Part shown: piece after piece, positions 1-12,069 of the stretch
Layout of the letters: the number at the start of each line of letters is the position of its first letter
Position numbering within the stretch: the first letter of the stretch is position 1
Assembly: GCA_011800805.1 (NCBI GenBank)
Contig: MPNW01000277.1
Location: 151,781-215,780, forward strand
DNA length: 64,000 bases
Source: Hirudo medicinalis
Lineage: Eukaryota; Annelida; Clitellata; Hirudinida; Hirudinidae
Direction of reading: 5' to 3'
Made by a program: the position numbers and the translations under genes
The notes under the pieces: model-generated
The model's input: only the letters and a program-made list of their open reading frames with translations
The model's database searches: none
Told to the model about the DNA's origin: nothing

Positions 1-120
1 TCTAGACTCATATTGAGCATACTCATTTTGCATCATAATCATCATTCTGCAGTCCCAGATTTTCTAATCAGTCCTGCCACCTGGTGATAAATTGAAATAA
101 AATAAAATAAAAACATGCTC

Positions 121-1124
121 GAGGTCGTCCATAAATTATGTCAACAAATTTAAGGCAATTTTTGACCCCCTCCCTCTCCCCCTTGTCAACAACTGTCAAT
201 CTTCTGGAGACCCCCTGTCAAAATTATGTCAAAAAACTAACCACCCCATAAATTATATTTTGTTGACAATTCTTAACTTGTACCTTGTAACATTTTTAAT
301 TTGTGACTCTTTTATTTTGAAAGTAAGTAAAATAATTGATAAACTGAAAATTATTGTCAATTTTTTTAATGTCAGCTTCTATCATCTTCCCATGGGAAGC
401 CAAAAGTTCTTCTATTGTAATGACAGAATATTATTATTCTATTATTATTAGAATATAGATTATCATTAGAATTAGAATATTATTATTCTACTATTATTAA
501 TATATAGGCGCAGTATTGGATTCAACATTTCCAACAATTTGTTGAACTGATGAACTAGACAAATCAACATTATTTTCATTTAACCATTCAGCACATAAAA
601 TATCGGAATTTTCTTTGTGTGCAATGATTGCCATCAGCTCTTTCTGTCGTTTGGCAGCCACTCGAATTGGCTGAAGGTTTTTTTTTGTCGATAAACATAT
701 GTTAATTTGTTGTGCCCATGATCGCATCACTTGTTGGTGTTGCTGAACATATTTCGTTGACATGTGAAGGACGCCGACAAAAATTTCGGGCTCCTTAGGC
801 AGTGCTTGGTAGGCACAGCAGTCACGGGCCCATATGTTATGGCAATTTGGTAATGGAAAAGTAAAAAAAAGTTCATGATTGTAAAATTTCAATATTTTAA
901 AACCTGGTGGGCACTTAAAAATGACTGGGCCCTTGGGCACTTGCCCCCTCCCCCCTCCCTCATTTCGGCGGCACTGCCTGTGAAGCAACATAGAGATTAT
1001 AGATTTTGCAAATCCGTTCAAGGAGTAACGACTGATGGACTATCAGTAATATTATAAATCAATCTGTTAAAATTTATTATTTCCTCCCTCCCCTATTTTG
1101 TTGACATAATTTATGGACGGCCCC
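121..1124. mobile_element. DNA-transposon relic with ~28 bp terminal inverted repeats
   Basis: The left end (from 121) and the reverse complement of the right end (to 1124) match at 26 of 28 positions, with a perfect 18-base core ATAAATTATGTCAACAAA. C-rich runs and GTCAAC motifs recur just inside the left end, as in subterminal repeats. The element is about 1.0 kb and holds one minus-strand ORF (497-1021). I see no clear target-site duplication and cannot assign a superfamily. The inverted repeat is seen directly; calling it a cut-and-paste element is inference. Confidence 0.62.
497..1021 (-). CDS. Unrecognised ORF inside the TIR element
   Basis: A 174-codon open frame fills about half of the inverted-repeat element. 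It is not low-complexity, has scattered Cys/His and a Lys/Arg-rich middle, and ends shortly before the left subterminal region. I recognise no DDE triad, THAP, BED or other transposase domain. It may be a decayed transposase fragment or a chance ORF in an old element. No promoter or intron structure supports expression. Confidence 0.2.
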   Translation of the reverse strand: MNGFAKSIISMLLHRQCRRNEGGGRGQVPKGPVIFKCPPGFKILKFYNHELFFTFPLPNCHNIWARDCCAYQALPKEPEIFVGVLHMSTKYVQQHQQVMRSWAQQINICLSTKKNLQPIRVAAKRQKELMAIIAHKENSDILCAEWLNENNVDLSSSSVQQIVGNVESNTAPIY

Positions 1125-3057
1125 TTATTCGTATATTTTTTTGTAATTTGTATTTAGTCGATCTTTTGAGTGCCTTATCCGAATAGGATATGAGTGCTCT
1201 TTTTAATCGCGCTACCCTTTATGTATCGCCCCTACCAGAGGGATGGATGGATTAAATTGATATTTTTCAGATTTAAAATATTTTAATGATTTTATAACTT
1301 CATCCCAAATTAAGTTCCAATAAATCCTTATTTTTACTCTATCCGTTTAGTGGCCCACGAAATAAACCAGACTGTGTGTTTTATTTTATTTGTTTTAATG
1401 CGTAATTAGAGGAATAAATCATAACTTGGGAATGTTGTGAAGCTTTTTGCGTCGATCAGAAATACTGCGCATGAGTGATCCATTGCCAACCTCTGAGTCA
1501 AACGAAGATTACAAATTGTGCCAATGTCTAAGTCTCCAAATGGACGAATAGAGGCTTAAGTCTCAGGGGTTGTTCGTAAATGACATCAAGCACTTGGGGG
1601 TTCGGGGTTTTGTATCATAATAGTCGGATAGGTTGGGATTACTGATTGGTTATTACGATGCTCTTAAAAGGGGTTCGAAACCAGGCCTATTCGTGACCTG
1701 ATTGAGAGTTTTAAGTTAAAGAGAAAATAATGTGTTTTAAATAAATATTGTAATGATAAAGTAATTATTTAAAATCGAATATAAACTTAGATTTTCTGAA
1801 AATATTGCTTATTTAAAGTGTTGAAATGCTGTGAGAATAGAGGAAACAAAAGGTGACACTACAGACATTTCTAATCAGGTTAATGAGCAATAAAATAAAT
1901 GCTAATATTTTGCCATGCATGAAACGTTCTGCTATTTAGTTTATTACTCAAATTTTCTCCGAAAAACTCTTCAGAGTCTTTAAGGCCGAATCATTCCAGT
2001 TCAGAACAGAACATTAGTAATAACGAAGCTGACTCAATTAAAGTTCGTCGTTATTTCCATCAAGATGCTTGATTTAAATTGGTCGTTAATTGAAACTTAT
2101 TTTATTCAATTTCACGTTAATCCTCTAATATCAAATATCAGGTATTTAATAATAGGTAGATTTGGTTCATAATCGGTCTGCATTAAAATCTTGTTCGCAA
2201 TTGTTCGTAATTCGAGACTGAAAGTTTGAAGCTTTTTGACGATCAAGAAAATTCCTTTTTAAACTAATAAACCGTTAATCAACTGACTAATTTTATTCAC
2301 TGAAGCCTTTTTTTATCAAACTTTGGAAAACAAATTTGGTTCGAGAATAAGAGGTCTTCTATTTTTAGATTGGCTCTGCCTCAAGAACAAAAACAATAAC
2401 AGCTCACTGCAAGGCCATGCATCAGCTGAGATTTTGTAGAACCTGGGGCTGGAATTAACTCATTTTATTTTATTTGCAAATATTTTAATTTTTTTTAAAT
2501 ATTCCTCATTAAGCATTTTAAAAAGGCAAGCCGTGTTGTAAGTGCAATCTAATAAATGTCGGTCATAAAAAAATATTACGAAAGCGATCAAATAAAAATT
2601 TTGCTAATAATTGGAAGTCGATTAAACAAAATTCATACTTTGTAAAACTTTAAGATAAATTAAATTAAATCCCATTTCGACAGAAATAAATTTGCTCTGG
2701 TTCCTTGTTCTACTTAAAAATCCCACTATTTTGACGTCTGAAGTCTGCTGGCGACAGGGAACCAGCTAGATGTTTGTTCCATGCACAGGGTAATATAACA
2801 GTACCACTTATATGGTATCCACAAGTTGATGGTCGATCTTCGTGGTGCGTCGGTTTCTACGTCGGTGCCACCGGAGTGAAGCAGAAGTTGAATTTATTTA
2901 TTTATATTTTGTGGGGTTAAATAAATGAACTTGAAAACCAGCGACTTGCTGCTCATATTTGCTTCTCAGGCGTTATGCGAGCATTCGACCGACTGAGACA
3001 ATAGAGGCGAAGAATCGGTTGGACTTCTTTTGTTCTCCGTTATCCGAATATTTCTAA
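1125..3057. other. Intergenic DNA and probable 5' UTR/promoter of WDR26
   Basis: About 1.9 kb of AT-rich unique sequence with no supportable coding exon. The last 200 bases before 3058 are less AT-rich and are the likely 5' UTR and core promoter of WDR26. No consensus TATA box is evident at the expected distance. Confidence 0.4.
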
Positions 3058-6000
3058 ATGACCGCTACGAACGGAAGTTGTAAAACTCATCCGTCTATTA
3101 CCGAGGACGGACTGATGATGGAAGAGGACAGCGAAATGACCAGCATAGCCCTGCCAGGTGTATTGAATAACAAGATGAACAACTCTCAACTGTCATCCTG
3201 TATATCCAATGGCAGCTACTCAAACAGATCCCCTACTCCTGCTCAGACTCAGAAGGACTCCATAGCCAAGTCTCTCACAAATTTTGACATAGAAGTTATC
3301 AGGATCATTGCCCAGCATCTCAGATACCTGGGACTAAAGTTGGTACTTTGTGCATTAGCTTTACATGTTGTTCGATGTAGAAATGGCTACATCGATCGAG
3401 CAAGATTTCTTTGAGTTTACCTTTTATGTGTTGGGGTTTGTTTTGAATAAAAACATTCCATGATTTTTGACCTGACTTTCTGAATTTCTCTTGTCTGTGA
3501 TGAGTCTCCTCTGAATTTCACGATTCTTTACTTTACTTTTGACAATCCGCCATTTGAGCCTTTCGTTTTTGTTCGATAAAGTCGGACGTTCGACATGCTG
3601 GCTTCAGAGTCCGGATGCACTCTCGAGGATCCGAATGCTTCCAAGCTCAGAGCCAACATCTTGAGCGGACAATGGGATCAGGTGATTTTCACCATTTAAT
3701 TGTCCACAATTCATTAATAATTTATTTTTACTAAATGAACCCTGATTGGGTTTAATTATGATGGTTTTTAATTGTAACATTTAGCAAACTTGGGAAGCTA
3801 ACTTTGTTTGTGTTTGTGTTTTAATTAGAAATTGCAGTGATTAAGTAGAAGTCCTGAATTATGAATTAATGGGAATTGTGAGCTTAAAATAATAATGGTG
3901 ATGGTGATGATGGTAGTGATGGTGGCGGCGGTGATGATAATGATAATATTAACAACGATATTGTGGTAATAGGACTCCTGTCTATGTTGCTATTATTGTT
4001 GTTGTCGTCGTCGTCATTGTAGTCAATTCAGATATTAGTAATTAGTTTGAAGTTCCACTTAAAACGTTTTTAGCTGAAGTCAGACAAAGAGGCATAATTG
4101 ATTGCCTTTCTTAGTCGAAAACAACACTTCTCGCTCCATTGTTTTTCTCGACTTTAACTGCGATGATTGCGTCATTAGATCATCACGTCATCACCGTGCC
4201 ATTGCAACGTAACTTGCTCTCAAGCCGGAGATTTCAAGTGAGAGTGCGAAAGCCGTCGCATTTGCATCTCCTCGTCGTCTGCTCCGGACGGTCGAGCGAA
4301 TCCGTCGTAATTGACGACCCCTGATCGACGACGGTCGCCGGCGAAGTTTTGCCGGACACCGTCGTGGGTTTGGCATTTCGAGTGGTAATGCGGACGAGAT
4401 AAAAAAAAACCTTCGATCGAAAGTCTAAAGAATCGATGATCGACTCGGAATAATTATTTGAATATTCGGTGCGTGAATTTGTTATCGTCGATCGCGATTG
4501 TTGTTAGTCGTAATCACGGAAAATAGTTATTATTATTATTATTATTGTCGTCGTTGTTCGATCTTTTCATCGTCAATGAGGTTTCGAAGAGTTGCACTTG
4601 ATCGACCGTTGCCTTCGTATCCTCGTAATTATAACTTTAATCTGTTGTTATTAATACTATTAATAATTTATTTATAATCTGTTGTTATTAATACTATTAA
4701 TAATTTATTTACAATCTGTTGTTATTAATACTATTAATAATTTATTTATATGTCACCGATCGATTGTAATAGAATTTTTATTGGATAATAAACATTTTAA
4801 TCCGTTTAAATTGTTACCATTTATTTTGGAAATGCTTTTAACTCAATTGATTTAAATTTCTGTCGTTCATTGTCAGGCCGAAAGAGACTTAGAAATACTG
4901 CAGGGAACTCTGAACATAACTCAGTCTGATCTCATAGTCAGTTGAATTGTTGTTGTTGTTGATAGTTGTTTTTGTCATCGTAGTTGTTATCGTTATTGTT
5001 GTCGTCGTCATTGTTATTGTTATTGCTGCCACTGCTGATATTGTTGATCCAACAACATCTCAGATAAATATGTTTAAGAATGCTTGGAAATAGATAATAA
5101 TAATAATAATAATCGACTGATAATGTCGTGAGAATGCAATTGCCACGATGTCATCCCGATGCACGTCTTAGTCATGGCTTACATAGACTTTTATGTCACA
5201 TTGTGTTTTTATCACATATGTTCAATAATTCACAGCAGTGTCATAAACATTATTGACGACCTCTCATCACCAAGGAAATCAGCTTCTTAGCAAGAGCATC
5301 ACATCACTATCATTAACATCACTTCATCATCATCATCATCATCATCATCATCTTCCACTCACCAGAGGATGAAGTTCCTCCTGTTCGAGCAACAATACAT
5401 GGAGGTGTTGGAAGCAGGCGACTTGTACCACGCACTGGACATTCTCAGGAAGCAAATAACTCCACTCAAGTACAATGTGGAACACGCACACAAGCTCTCC
5501 TCGTGAGTTTATTTTAGCTTGGATGGGTGGGTAGGTGATGGATGGATGGATGGATGGATGGATGGATGGATGGATGGATGGATGGACGGTTGGATGGATG
5601 GATGGATGGTTGGATGGATGCTTGGAGAGGTTGGTAATCGGATTAAGTAGATGTGAGAATGAATTTAAGAAGCGATGACAATGAAGACAGATTTTAATTT
5701 AGGCATTGATTTCTAAAAAAAAATTTCCTTTTCTTTTACGTGACAATTAAGTGCAATTAATGTCATCATCGATCATTACTTTATGTCACGACCATTACTT
5801 CTGCCCGACCGATCCGGCCTCTCTCGTCTGCCTTTCCTTTTTCTTTACCTTTTCTTATCCTCATTACCATTGGTCAAAGAGCATCCAAAAAATGCTTGTT
5901 TACCTTTCGATCATCCGCTCGATTGAATTTTTTGCGGGCAGAAGGCGACGGTCGCCGACAGAGTTTTTCAGGGGGAGGATTTATTTTTGTTTTTCCCGGG

Positions 6001-9000
6001 GGTTCTCGGCTGATGTCGCGTCGTCGACATCGTCTCTGTAGCAACGACACAATAACATTAAAGATGATGATAGTAATACTTGTTATCAGATTATCATGAG
6101 GTTGATGAATGGAAGGGATGGAGAAAATTATTTACCGTAATATTACCATAACAAATGGCCATTTCATTGATATCAGATATCAAATTATTTACACTAAATA
6201 TTTGATTGATATCAGATATCAAATTATTTACACTAAATATTTGATTGATATCAGATATCCGAACATCGGCCTACCTAACAAGAGTCAATCTTATTGGTTG
6301 TTTGGTCAGACAATCGATTGACCCGAACGGGCGATTGCTTTGCTCTTTGCTACTATTTAAAACATCCAACCCTCAAATTGATGTTCACCTATCTCGTACA
6401 GGTATCTCATGTGCAGTTCACCTGACGAGCTCTATCAGATGTCAAAATGGCCAGGAAAAGGACCAATGTCGAGGTCAACTCTGTTGGATTCCCTCCAGGG
6501 TAACATTGACATAGTTGCATAAAATTAACCACTTCGACGTTTCTCATTGGCCGAGCTATCGAGGCGCAAACTCTTTAATATTAACGAGAAGGTGTGCATC
6601 GTTTGCTCCATTGCTACCTGGTTCGGTGCTCGCCTGGTCGTCGTTAGCATTCGTTTTGGTGTAATGAGAAGCATTTCTCCAATGATTACCAACTAATGAA
6701 TTATTCCTCACCACTGCTGTCTTCCTGTGATTAAGCCACAAAAACTGTAAAAAAAATCATCCATCAAAGGCTTTGTTTTCATCATTTTCACCAATCTAGT
6801 GTTCGTCTGTGAAGCAAACTTTTGTAAACAACTGGGGTTTGATTTAGACTGGCTCGACCACTGTCGATGTCTTCCACTCCTCGTGTCTGAGACAAAAACA
6901 AATGCTGTAAACGCCAAACGGGGATCGATTCCATCGAGTCCCATTTTGAATGCAATTTATTAGCATCCAAGTTCATAAGCATTTCTCGAGATCTCGCTTG
7001 AGAGGCTCGGAAGCCAGACCTGGGGAGAGCCGCCCCGGACGCTCGAAACCTTTTTTGCTTATCGTGTTTGATTCGTCGGCATTGCTGCACGTTGCCTCCA
7101 TTCTCGATAGAATCCTAAGGTAATTAATTAATTAAGTAATAAGGTGTAATTTTAACGGAGCACGCATAATTCGACCGACGAAGAATAGAGATTACGTTTC
7201 CACTCGAAGGACGTCGGCATTCTCCTCCTCGGGCGAATGTCTCGGCACGACCGAAATGGCGTTCGTATTTTACGGATCTTAATGTTTTTTATTGCGGTGA
7301 ATAATAATAATAATAATGTTCATATAATAATAATCCAGTAATAATCGTTGCAAATGTCGAGAAGATTACAGATCAAGTTAACGTTCGTACATGTGATCAC
7401 TGATGGTTAACTGCTCACTCACTTTGAAGGTCATTTGATTACCCACTAAAAACGTAACATAAAACATTCGTCGTTAAAGATGATGAGGACGATAACAATT
7501 ACATGAATCACAATGATAATTACATTAACCATTGTCATCATCATCATCATCATCATCATCATCAAGGGTTTTGAAGACAAACTGATGATTTTTATTAAAT
7601 ATCATCAGAGAAAGTCATCTCTTATGGTGATGATCCTGCACGTGATGCATGTGATCACACATCTCTTGACCTTGTTCGCATTATACACAGTGCCCCTGGG
7701 AATAGGTGCTACGTAAATGATCCAGTGTCTTCCGATGGTAATGCATAATGCTTACGATCTGGTGTGCTACACAAATTGAACTGTTCCAACAAATGTTGCG
7801 CAACTCGTCGTACAAAAACAACAGCACGATATTGTAGCAGGTTCGAGACGGCTTGTGGTCTTTCATGATGCAGTAGCCAGCAGAGTCGAGATAAGCAATT
7901 GCTTTGCTTTGCAGAACAAAGCAATTTAATTTTTAAAACATGCTTGAGATACTAAGAAAGTATAAAAAGTGGTAATGTAATATCATTATTGTTACTCATG
8001 TGGTTGACTTGGTACTATTTACATTCTTAACTTATAAATGTCGTCTGCAACCAAATCAAATGTGATAAAATACACATTATTTGGAGGATAGAATGTAACT
8101 TTGCAAAAAATGGACCATGTTGTATCAGCATCATCATCATTATTATTATCATTATCATCATCACCGTCGTTATTACTTCCAGCCTTCCTGCCCACCTCGC
8201 TGATGGTCCCCCCGAAACGACTCCTCTCCCTCCTCAACCAGTCCCTCGAGTGTCAGGTGTCGAAGTGCAGACTGCACAACACTGCCATCTCCACAGGACT
8301 GCTTGACTCTTTGTCCTTGCTCACCGATCACCTGTGTTCTTGGTCAGTGATGATGATGCTGGTAGGAGTAGTGATGATGATGGTGATGATACTTGTGATG
8401 ATTATGCTGGTGGTGATGAGTAAGCATTGCTCGAAGCATTTTAGATTGTCGATGCTATGCTATGTTATGTTAATCTTGTATTGCTGTTATTATTGTTATT
8501 ATTATTATTATCATTTTTATTTTTATTATTATTATTATTATTATTACTATTTATATTGTTATTTTTTCCATCAATTATGTTTCCACTATCTTCTGCAAAT
8601 CTTGCCTGTGAACAAGTCCTGTTCAAAAGAATGTCACTTATTCTCCTGGAGACTTTGTCTGCATCACTTAAGATGGAGAAAGATTCACACTGGAGACTGT
8701 TGATGATGATGATGATGATGATGATGATATTTATAATAACGATTATTATGATGATTATGTTTGTATTGTAATTACCATTAGTAATATCACTATGATTACT
8801 ATTATTATTATTATGATCAATCATGTTGATGCCGATCATTACGACGATCCACCAGGGATGACTTTCCGAGCCACACGACACAGATCTTGACCGACCACCT
8901 GGACGAAGTGTGGTTCTGCCGGTTCTCGCCAAACGGAAAGATGCTGGCCACGGGCTCCAAGGACGGCAAGTTCATCATCTACGACATTGACGAGGTTCGA

Positions 9001-9272
9001 TCCGGGATTTGAAGCCCGTACTGTCGAACTTGTGGTTGTTTGTGGATGAGTGTTTGACTAAGATGCCTGCTATCTTTGCCAGTGCATTCTGTGATTATGG
9101 GGAGGAGTTGCTGATACTGTTGTTGATAATGATGATGTAAGCCTAAGTAAGCTTTTGGTGCAAATTAGCATAATGTATGTTAATTTAATTCATTGTTTTT
9201 TAATCATTGATGCGAGGGTGGTATGAATATTTGATCATTCCTGCATTCAACATCGTGGTTATTATTGCTGTT

Positions 9273-9305
<33 letters not shown>

Positions 9306-10275
9306 GTTAATTTTCAGGAATCCTTCAAGGTCACTTTGAGGTCATCGTATGACGGCCCTCAGGTGGGAGTTTCATATTTTGCTTGGAGCCCTGACAGCAC
9401 CCACCTGGCCATCTGCGGGCCCGAGGACGAGGCGGCCGACTTGAACATTTGGAATGTCGAGGTTAGTTTTGAGGGTTAAAACAAATGTGCATAATAATAG
9501 AAGTTCAACTTGAGAAACAAATTAAAAAACTGAAAAATCTAAATTGATCGATCAAATAATTAATTCAGTAAAAGGAAAAAATAAAAGAATATTTCTCCGA
9601 TAAGTAACTTCCGATCGAGCAGACGACAAGAACGACGTTTAACTTGCAGACGGGAACCAAAATGGCAAAACTGAACCAGTCTGTGGACGATCGACTGACG
9701 TGCGTTTCCTGGTATCCCGAAGGAACAAGGCTCTCGTGCGGTGGAACCAAGGGGCACTTCTACTCATGCGTTAGCTATTATTAATATTATTACCGATTAT
9801 TAATGAGTTTTTGCAGCGGTCGTCTCGACGAATTGGAACGTGCAATTCACCGTGCATCGGGCGATTGTAGTTCCAAACATTTTTTTTAATGCATGAAATA
9901 TTCCGACGAGCGACATTGCCATGTCGGATTCTGCGGACGACGGTTTTAATGGGTGGATGTGATTCTACAAATATTTTAAACGATCGTCTCGTTCGTCGTG
10001 GTTTTTTTGTTGTTACTTCACAATGTCGCCCCTCAAAAAATTGAATGATAAACAATTTCATCGACATTAACGACTGCACGGTCGGTCTGATGTTGACTTT
10101 GGAAACGCAAAAAAAAAATCGTTGCAGCAGAAAGGCCCTAAGAATCCTGATGCCGTTTCATTTTAAGAATGACCCGATGCTTTGAATTCAGAAAATATAC
10201 ATCTTCAGGAGCTAATAAATTGCCAAAATACAAATTCTAAAAAACATCCCTTTAGATGTTCAATGTTGCTCTCTA

Positions 10276-10312
<37 letters not shown>

Positions 10313-10906
10313 GTAGATTTTATATTTTCATCTCATTTTCAAACAACGTTTGATAAAAAAAATCAATTTGAATAAATTATGAAATAACCTCAATGATGAA
10401 TGAAATGCATGTCGACCGTCAGAAATCTGACGGTCACCTGAACTCCGCCTGGGAGGGTCTGAGGGTTCAGTGTTTGGCCTGCCTCAAGGACAACAAGACC
10501 GTCGTCGCTGCCGACACTCACCGCAGGATTCGGGGATACAACATCGAAGACCACCTGGACGTTCACCTGTGCGTTTTGACGGATGATGGTGATGATGATG
10601 ATGCAAAAGATAATGATCATTATTCTTTTTGCAATTAAACTTTCTAATTGTGATCAGTTTTGTTTAAATATTTATAATTAATTATTATCAGTAAATATAT
10701 TAATATTTTGTTAATTATTAATTACGTTATTAATTGTTTGAATTTTTAAAAAAAGATTTTCAGAAGAAGGTTCGATCATTTCTTTTGCGTTCGATTCTAC
10801 CGAGTCCAGGGTCCTCGTCAACGTTCAGAACCAGGCAGGCGGGCGGATTATTGGCGTTGATTTTGTATTTTGCTTGTGCCGAATTATATTTATTATTCGA
10901 CTGTCA

Positions 10907-10937
<31 letters not shown>

Positions 10938-12069
10938 TGAGTCTAACTCAATCTAATCGTTCTAAAATAGGAATTGCATTTGTCGACACAACATTTGCAG
11001 TAGAAACCCTTTGAAACAATTAGTAACTTATTATTAATAACAAGTTAAACATTAATTAACAAGTTAGTTAATCAGTCACTCACGTCGTCATCATCATCAT
11101 CATAACAAGGGGGTGAACATGTGGGACATGAGGAACAAGTGTCGGATGAAGAGATTTCGGGGGGTCGTGCAGGGAAAGTTTGCCATCTACTCCTGCTTCG
11201 GAGGCTTGCACGAGGACTTTGTTGCCAGTGGGAGCGAAGGTGATGATTTCATTATCATAATAAATGTCAATTAGTGATGTCCGTATTATTATTATTATTG
11301 CTGTTATTATTATTATTATTATTGTTGTTATTATTATTTTTGTTATTATTATTATTATTATTGTTGTTGTTATTATTATTGTTATTATTATTATTGTTGT
11401 TATTATTATTATTGTTGTTGTTGTTGTTATTATTATTATTGTTGTTGTTATTATTATTGTTAATATTATTATTGTTATTATTATTATTGTTATTATTGTT
11501 GTTATAATTATTATTGTTATTATTATTATTATTGTTATTATTATTATTATTGTCATTATTATTGTTATTGTTGTTGTTATTATTATTATTATTATTGTTA
11601 TTATTATTATTATTATTATTGTCATTATTATTATTATTATTTGTAGTATTTTGTTAAACAACTGGTGCCATCATCGATATTACAATGTGTTATTTAACAA
11701 ACTGTTGCTAATTAATTGTCGTTGATTTTAAGTAACTTTTTATCGTCATCAGACCAGAAAGTTGTCATCTGGCATGCGAACGATGAACAGCCTTTGGTGG
11801 TCATGTCTGAGCACTCGGGCTCGGTCAATTGTGTACACTGGAATCCGGCCCTCCCCTCCATGTTGGCCAGTGCCTCTGACGACGGAACTGTCAGAATCTG
11901 GGGGCCGTCGTGCAGAGCTCAGATCCTAGACTACGACGCAGAGTCCTTCACCTTTGACGAGAATCCACACCGTCGACAGAGCTTGGAAGAGGTCGACCGA
12001 GCTCCATGGGTTCAAAACCTGCCAGCGTCTGATTGTTTGCTCTGGCCGGAGGGCATTGCGGAAGAGTAA
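3058..12069 (+). CDS. WDR26: WDR26 homologue: LisH-CTLH-WD40 subunit of the CTLH/GID E3 ubiquitin ligase
   Basis: Thirteen exons: 3058-3338, 3582-3681, 4877-4936, 5366-5502, 6402-6499, 8183-8342, 8856-8994, 9318-9461, 9650-9769, 10423-10588, 10764-10834, 11110-11239, 11753-12069. They sum to 1923 nt (640 aa; human WDR26 is about 660). A Ser-rich N-terminus precedes a LisH motif (about residues 76-104, [10 protein letters not shown]) and a CTLH region (about 105-180, [19 protein letters not shown]). WD40 repeats run from about residue 285 to 588, including THRRIRGYN and [14 protein letters not shown]. In this family the protein supplies substrate or assembly functions to the multi-subunit CTLH ligase. 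The start is the first ATG of the open frame, just after an in-frame stop. All junctions are GT-AG except after 10834, which is GC-AG. The exon 10 donor is the least certain. The C-terminal ~53 residues after the last repeat are an acidic tail. Confidence 0.93.
3895..4020. repeat. Imperfect GAT/GTT/GTC trinucleotide tract
   Basis: Interrupted GATGGTGAT, then GTTGTTGTCGTC units inside WDR26 intron 2. No coding signal. Confidence 0.7.
4638..4752. repeat. 37-bp tandem repeat, three copies
   Basis: A 37-base unit beginning AATCTGTTGTTATTAATACT is repeated three times nearly perfectly inside WDR26 intron 2. Copies differ by about one base, so the array is young. Confidence 0.85.
5538..5621. repeat. 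(GGAT)n microsatellite just after a WDR26 donor
   Basis: GGAT units start about 35 bases after the exon 4 donor at 5503 and run for about 80 bases with few interruptions. Confidence 0.9.
6167..6259. repeat. 39-bp tandem repeat containing a GATATC palindrome
   Basis: The unit starts TTGATATCAGATATC and recurs at 6167, 6206 and 6245 with identical sequence; the third copy is partial. It lies in WDR26 intron 4, about 140 bases before the exon 5 acceptor. Confidence 0.88.
7661..7780 (+). repeat. Copy A of a dispersed short repeat (SINE-like)
   Basis: Lies in WDR26 intron 5. It shares an ordered series of motifs with 57611-57720: TCTTGACC, GCC-CTGGG, GCTA-GTAAATG, ATGCTTAC and ACAAATT. The blocks occur in the same order and strand with similar spacing; this copy has about 13 extra bases before ATGCTTAC. 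Internal promoter boxes are not clear. Confidence 0.5.
8701..8729. repeat. (GAT)n microsatellite
   Basis: Ten near-perfect GAT units in WDR26 intron 6; intron 6 also begins with GAT units directly after its donor at 8343 and contains an ATT tract at 8490-8560. Confidence 0.85.
10262..10309. repeat. (CT)n dinucleotide tract
   Basis: About 45 bases of CT units with early CTAT variants in WDR26 intron 9. Confidence 0.9.
11280..11642. repeat. 360-bp ATT/GTT trinucleotide tract
   Basis: Nearly every triplet is ATT or GTT, with rare ATC. It fills most of WDR26 intron 12 and creates spurious poly-Ile, poly-Val and poly-Leu frames. It is the longest trinucleotide block in the window. Confidence 0.95.

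Noticed and set aside
11080..11725. Long Ile/Thr/Val/Leu-only open frames on both strands
   Set aside because: They are translations of the ATT/GTT tract in WDR26 intron 12; only 11110-11239 on the plus strand is a real exon there.
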